Shown here piece after piece: positions 6,466 to 8,212 of a DNA stretch of 8,212 nucleotides. Both the position numbers and the translations under genes were made by a program. The stretch spans positions 1 through 8,212 of the forward strand of contig JACRMD010000094.1 in assembly GCA_016215085.1 (NCBI GenBank), written 5' to 3'. Each line of letters begins with the position of its first letter. The stretch's first letter is position 1. This DNA comes from Solirubrobacterales bacterium (GTDB lineage Bacteria; Actinomycetota; Thermoleophilia; Solirubrobacterales; Solirubrobacteraceae). The notes under the pieces are model-generated. The model had not been told where the DNA came from, did no database searches, and saw nothing but the letters and a program-made list of their open reading frames with translations.

Positions 6466-8212
6466 ATGCGGGGACGGTTCGGCGACCGCCGCCGGTCCGA
6501 CGGGCACGGCCCGGCGCCCTGCCGGGTGTGCGGCGGGCGGCTCGCGCCGCACCTGCGCGGCCGCGGCGTCGAGCTCGGCCCCGCTGCCCTGGCGCCCTCG
6601 TTCCACGAGCCGGGACGCCACGGCGACCTGGTGACGTGCGTCGAGTGCGGCGCCGTCGAGCAGACCGGGCTGCCGCGCGGCCGGGCGCTGCGGGACGCCT
6701 ACGTCGCCGTGGAGGACGACGCGTACCTGGCCGACGAGCCCGGGCGGCGCGCGACGGCGGCCCGCCTGCTCGACCTGATCGCCGCGCACGTGCCGGCGGG
6801 GCGGCTGCTGGACGTGGGCTGCGGCCACGGGCTGCTGCTCGACGAGGCGCGCCGGCGCGGCTACGACGCGGCCGGGCTGGAGCTCTCGCGTGCCGCCGCG
6901 GCGCACGCGCGCGGCGTCCTCGGCCTCGAGGTCCACCAGGTGGCGCTGGAGGAGTTCGCCGGCGCGGCGGACGAGACCTTCGACGTCGTGGTGCTCGCCG
7001 ACGTCCTCGAGCACGTCGACGACCCGGTCGCGGCGATCGACGCGTGCCTGGGGCTCCTCCGCGACGGCGGCGCGCTGTGCGTCACCACGCCCGATCCCGC
7101 CTCGGCGACCGCGCGGCTGGCGGGCCGCCGGTGGTGGGGCTACCTGCCGGCGCACGTCGTCCTGCTGCCGCGCCGGACGCTGCGCGAGCTGCTCGGCGCG
7201 CGCGGCCTGGTCGTGTGCGAGGACGTGCCGCTCGTGCGGACGTTCCCCGTGCGCCGCTGGGCCGGCGGGCTGGCCGAGCGCCTCGGCCCCCTGGGGCCGC
7301 CGCTGCAGGCGCTCGCCGGCCGGCTCGGCGAGGACCGGTCGTTCAGCCTCTCGCTCGGCGACGAGCGCGTCGTCCTGGCCCGCAGGGTGCCGGTCCGGCA
7401 GGCGCCCGAGCCGCTGTTCGAGGAGCGCGGCCACCGCAGCCGCGTCCACATCGTGCTGCCCGCGTTCCACGCGCGGGCGACGATCCCGTCGGTCGTGCGT
7501 GAGCTGCCGCCGCGCTCGGCCGACCGGGCGCTCCTGGTCGACGACGCCAGCACCGACGCGACCACCGTGGCCGCGCTCGCCGGCGGGCTCGACGTGCTGC
7601 GCCACCCCGTGAACCTCGGGTACGGTGCCGCGCAGAAGAGCGGCTACGTGCGAGCGCTGCTCGACGGCGCCGACGTCCTCGTCATGGTCCACGCCGACGA
7701 CCAGTACGACCCCGGGCTGCTGCGCGAGATGACCGCGCCGATCCTCGCCGGGGAGGCCGACGTCGTCATCGGCTCGCGGCTGCTCGAGGACCACACCGCC
7801 GAGGGCGGCATGCCGCGCTGGAAGTGGGTCGGCAATCGGGCGCTGACCGCGGTCGAGAACCGCGTCCTCGGCGCCCACCTGTCGGAGTACCACTCCGGCT
7901 ACCGCGCGTTCTCGGCCGACCTCCTGCGGTCGATCCCGTTCCTGCGCAACGCGGACGGCTTCGTGTTCGACCAGCAGATCCTCGCGCAGGCGGCCGCCCG
8001 CGGCGCCCGCGTCGCCGAGGTCGCCATCCCGACCCGCTACTTCGAGGAGGCCTCGTCGATCGGCCTGCGCACCAGCATCGCCTACGGCGTGCGCACGCTC
8101 GGCGCGCTGACCCGCTTCGCGCTGGACCGTCGCGGCGTCCGGTGGGCCCTGCTGCGGCGGCCCGCCGCCGACCTCGCCCCGGCGCCCGCACGGGCCGCGC
8201 CCGCCGCGGCGG
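6466..8212 (+). CDS. Fused SAM-dependent methyltransferase and family 2 glycosyltransferase, 3'-truncated by window edge
   Basis: The frame is open from ATG 6466 to the right edge (582 residues visible, no stop), so the C-terminus is unseen. C19-x2-C22 and C58-x2-C61 form a zinc-ribbon-like N-terminus, common in one group of class I methyltransferases. The methyltransferase domain (about 90-300) has motif I DVGCGHG (116-122) for SAM binding and ADVLEHVDDP (178-187), typical of the Methyltransf_23 type. A GT-A glycosyltransferase follows from about 326: VHIVLPAFHA (327-336), LLVDDASTDAT (356-366), HADDQYDP (409-416) with the metal-binding aspartates, GSR (436-438) and SGYRAFS (477-483). These resemble polyprenyl-phosphate (dolichol-phosphate) sugar transferases. 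The end becomes Ala/Pro-rich. Methyltransferase/GT2 fusions are a known architecture. The acceptors are unknown; a cell-surface glycan or lipid-linked sugar is likely. ATG 6466 is the first in-frame start after cysN. It lies 48 bp downstream with only a weak ribosome site, and a link to sulfur metabolism is not evident. Confidence 0.88.
   Translation, partial: MRGRFGDRRRSDGHGPAPCRVCGGRLAPHLRGRGVELGPAALAPSFHEPGRHGDLVTCVECGAVEQTGLPRGRALRDAYVAVEDDAYLADEPGRRATAARLLDLIAAHVPAGRLLDVGCGHGLLLDEARRRGYDAAGLELSRAAAAHARGVLGLEVHQVALEEFAGAADETFDVVVLADVLEHVDDPVAAIDACLGLLRDGGALCVTTPDPASATARLAGRRWWGYLPAHVVLLPRRTLRELLGARGLVVCEDVPLVRTFPVRRWAGGLAERLGPLGPPLQALAGRLGEDRSFSLSLGDERVVLARRVPVRQAPEPLFEERGHRSRVHIVLPAFHARATIPSVVRELPPRSADRALLVDDASTDATTVAALAGGLDVLRHPVNLGYGAAQKSGYVRALLDGADVLVMVHADDQYDPGLLREMTAPILAGEADVVIGSRLLEDHTAEGGMPRWKWVGNRALTAVENRVLGAHLSEYHSGYRAFSADLLRSIPFLRNADGFVFDQQILAQAAARGARVAEVAIPTRYFEEASSIGLRTSIAYGVRTLGALTRFALDRRGVRWALLRRPAADLAPAPARAAPAAA

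Noticed and set aside
6432..7502. 356-residue + strand open frame over the methyltransferase region
   Set aside because: The translation is Arg/Ala/Pro-rich without motifs. The overlapping frame starting at 6466 contains the intact zinc-ribbon, SAM-binding and glycosyltransferase motifs.
4984..7893. 969-residue open frame on the minus strand
   Set aside because: It runs antisense to cysN and the methyltransferase-glycosyltransferase gene, both with clear conserved motifs. Its translation is low-complexity (Val/Asp/Arg/Ala-rich) with no recognisable domain, as expected for a GC-rich antisense shadow.
1..8212. Search for CRISPR arrays, tRNA/rRNA, insertion sequences, phage or defence genes, or a novel system
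   Set aside because: No repeated spacer structure, transposase motif, tRNA-like fold or unrecognised conserved gene was seen. Every base outside two short gaps belongs to a gene of a known family.

Overview
This is a very GC-rich window (GC or C/G at almost every third codon position; not computed exactly). All credible genes are on the + strand and tightly packed. The gene content and base composition suggest a high-GC actinobacterium, possibly of the Thermoleophilia/Solirubrobacterales type. That placement is inference only, as there is no rRNA or other marker gene here.

Layout. (1) Positions 2-997 hold the 3' part of an ECF42-type (DUF6596) sigma factor with a C-terminal TPR-like region; its start lies before the window. 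(2) A 39-bp gap (998-1036) is unusually AT-rich for the window. It carries a candidate leaderless promoter and a perfect 6-bp inverted repeat that could be an operator. (3) Positions 1037-6417 are a compact assimilatory sulfate reduction operon: nitrite/sulfite reductase, cysH, a TauE/SafE-family permease, cysD and cysN. Junctions are a 13-nt overlap, a 1-nt gap, a 4-nt overlap and a 1-nt overlap. (4) From 6466 to the right edge runs an open-ended gene in which an N-terminal zinc-ribbon-like segment, a class I SAM methyltransferase and a family 2 glycosyltransferase are fused.

How the genes work together. The permease probably moves a sulfur oxyanion across the membrane. CysD and CysN make adenosine 5'-phosphosulfate (APS) from sulfate and ATP, with GTP hydrolysis. 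CysH carries the paired-cysteine iron-sulfur signature of APS reductases and would reduce APS directly to sulfite. The siroheme reductase takes sulfite to sulfide for cysteine synthesis. No APS kinase (cysC) is present, which fits an APS rather than a PAPS route.

The main anomaly is cysD. Its two halves are recognisable but lie in different frames, and a conserved block of about 23 residues between them is absent. The simplest reading is a deletion of about 68 nt at position 4750/4751, either a real pseudogenising event or an assembly/sequencing error next to a GC-dinucleotide run. The shifted frame has no stop and runs in frame into cysN. I found no convincing novel defence or mobile system, RNA gene, CRISPR array or insertion sequence. 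No stretch longer than 50 bp lacks a gene.
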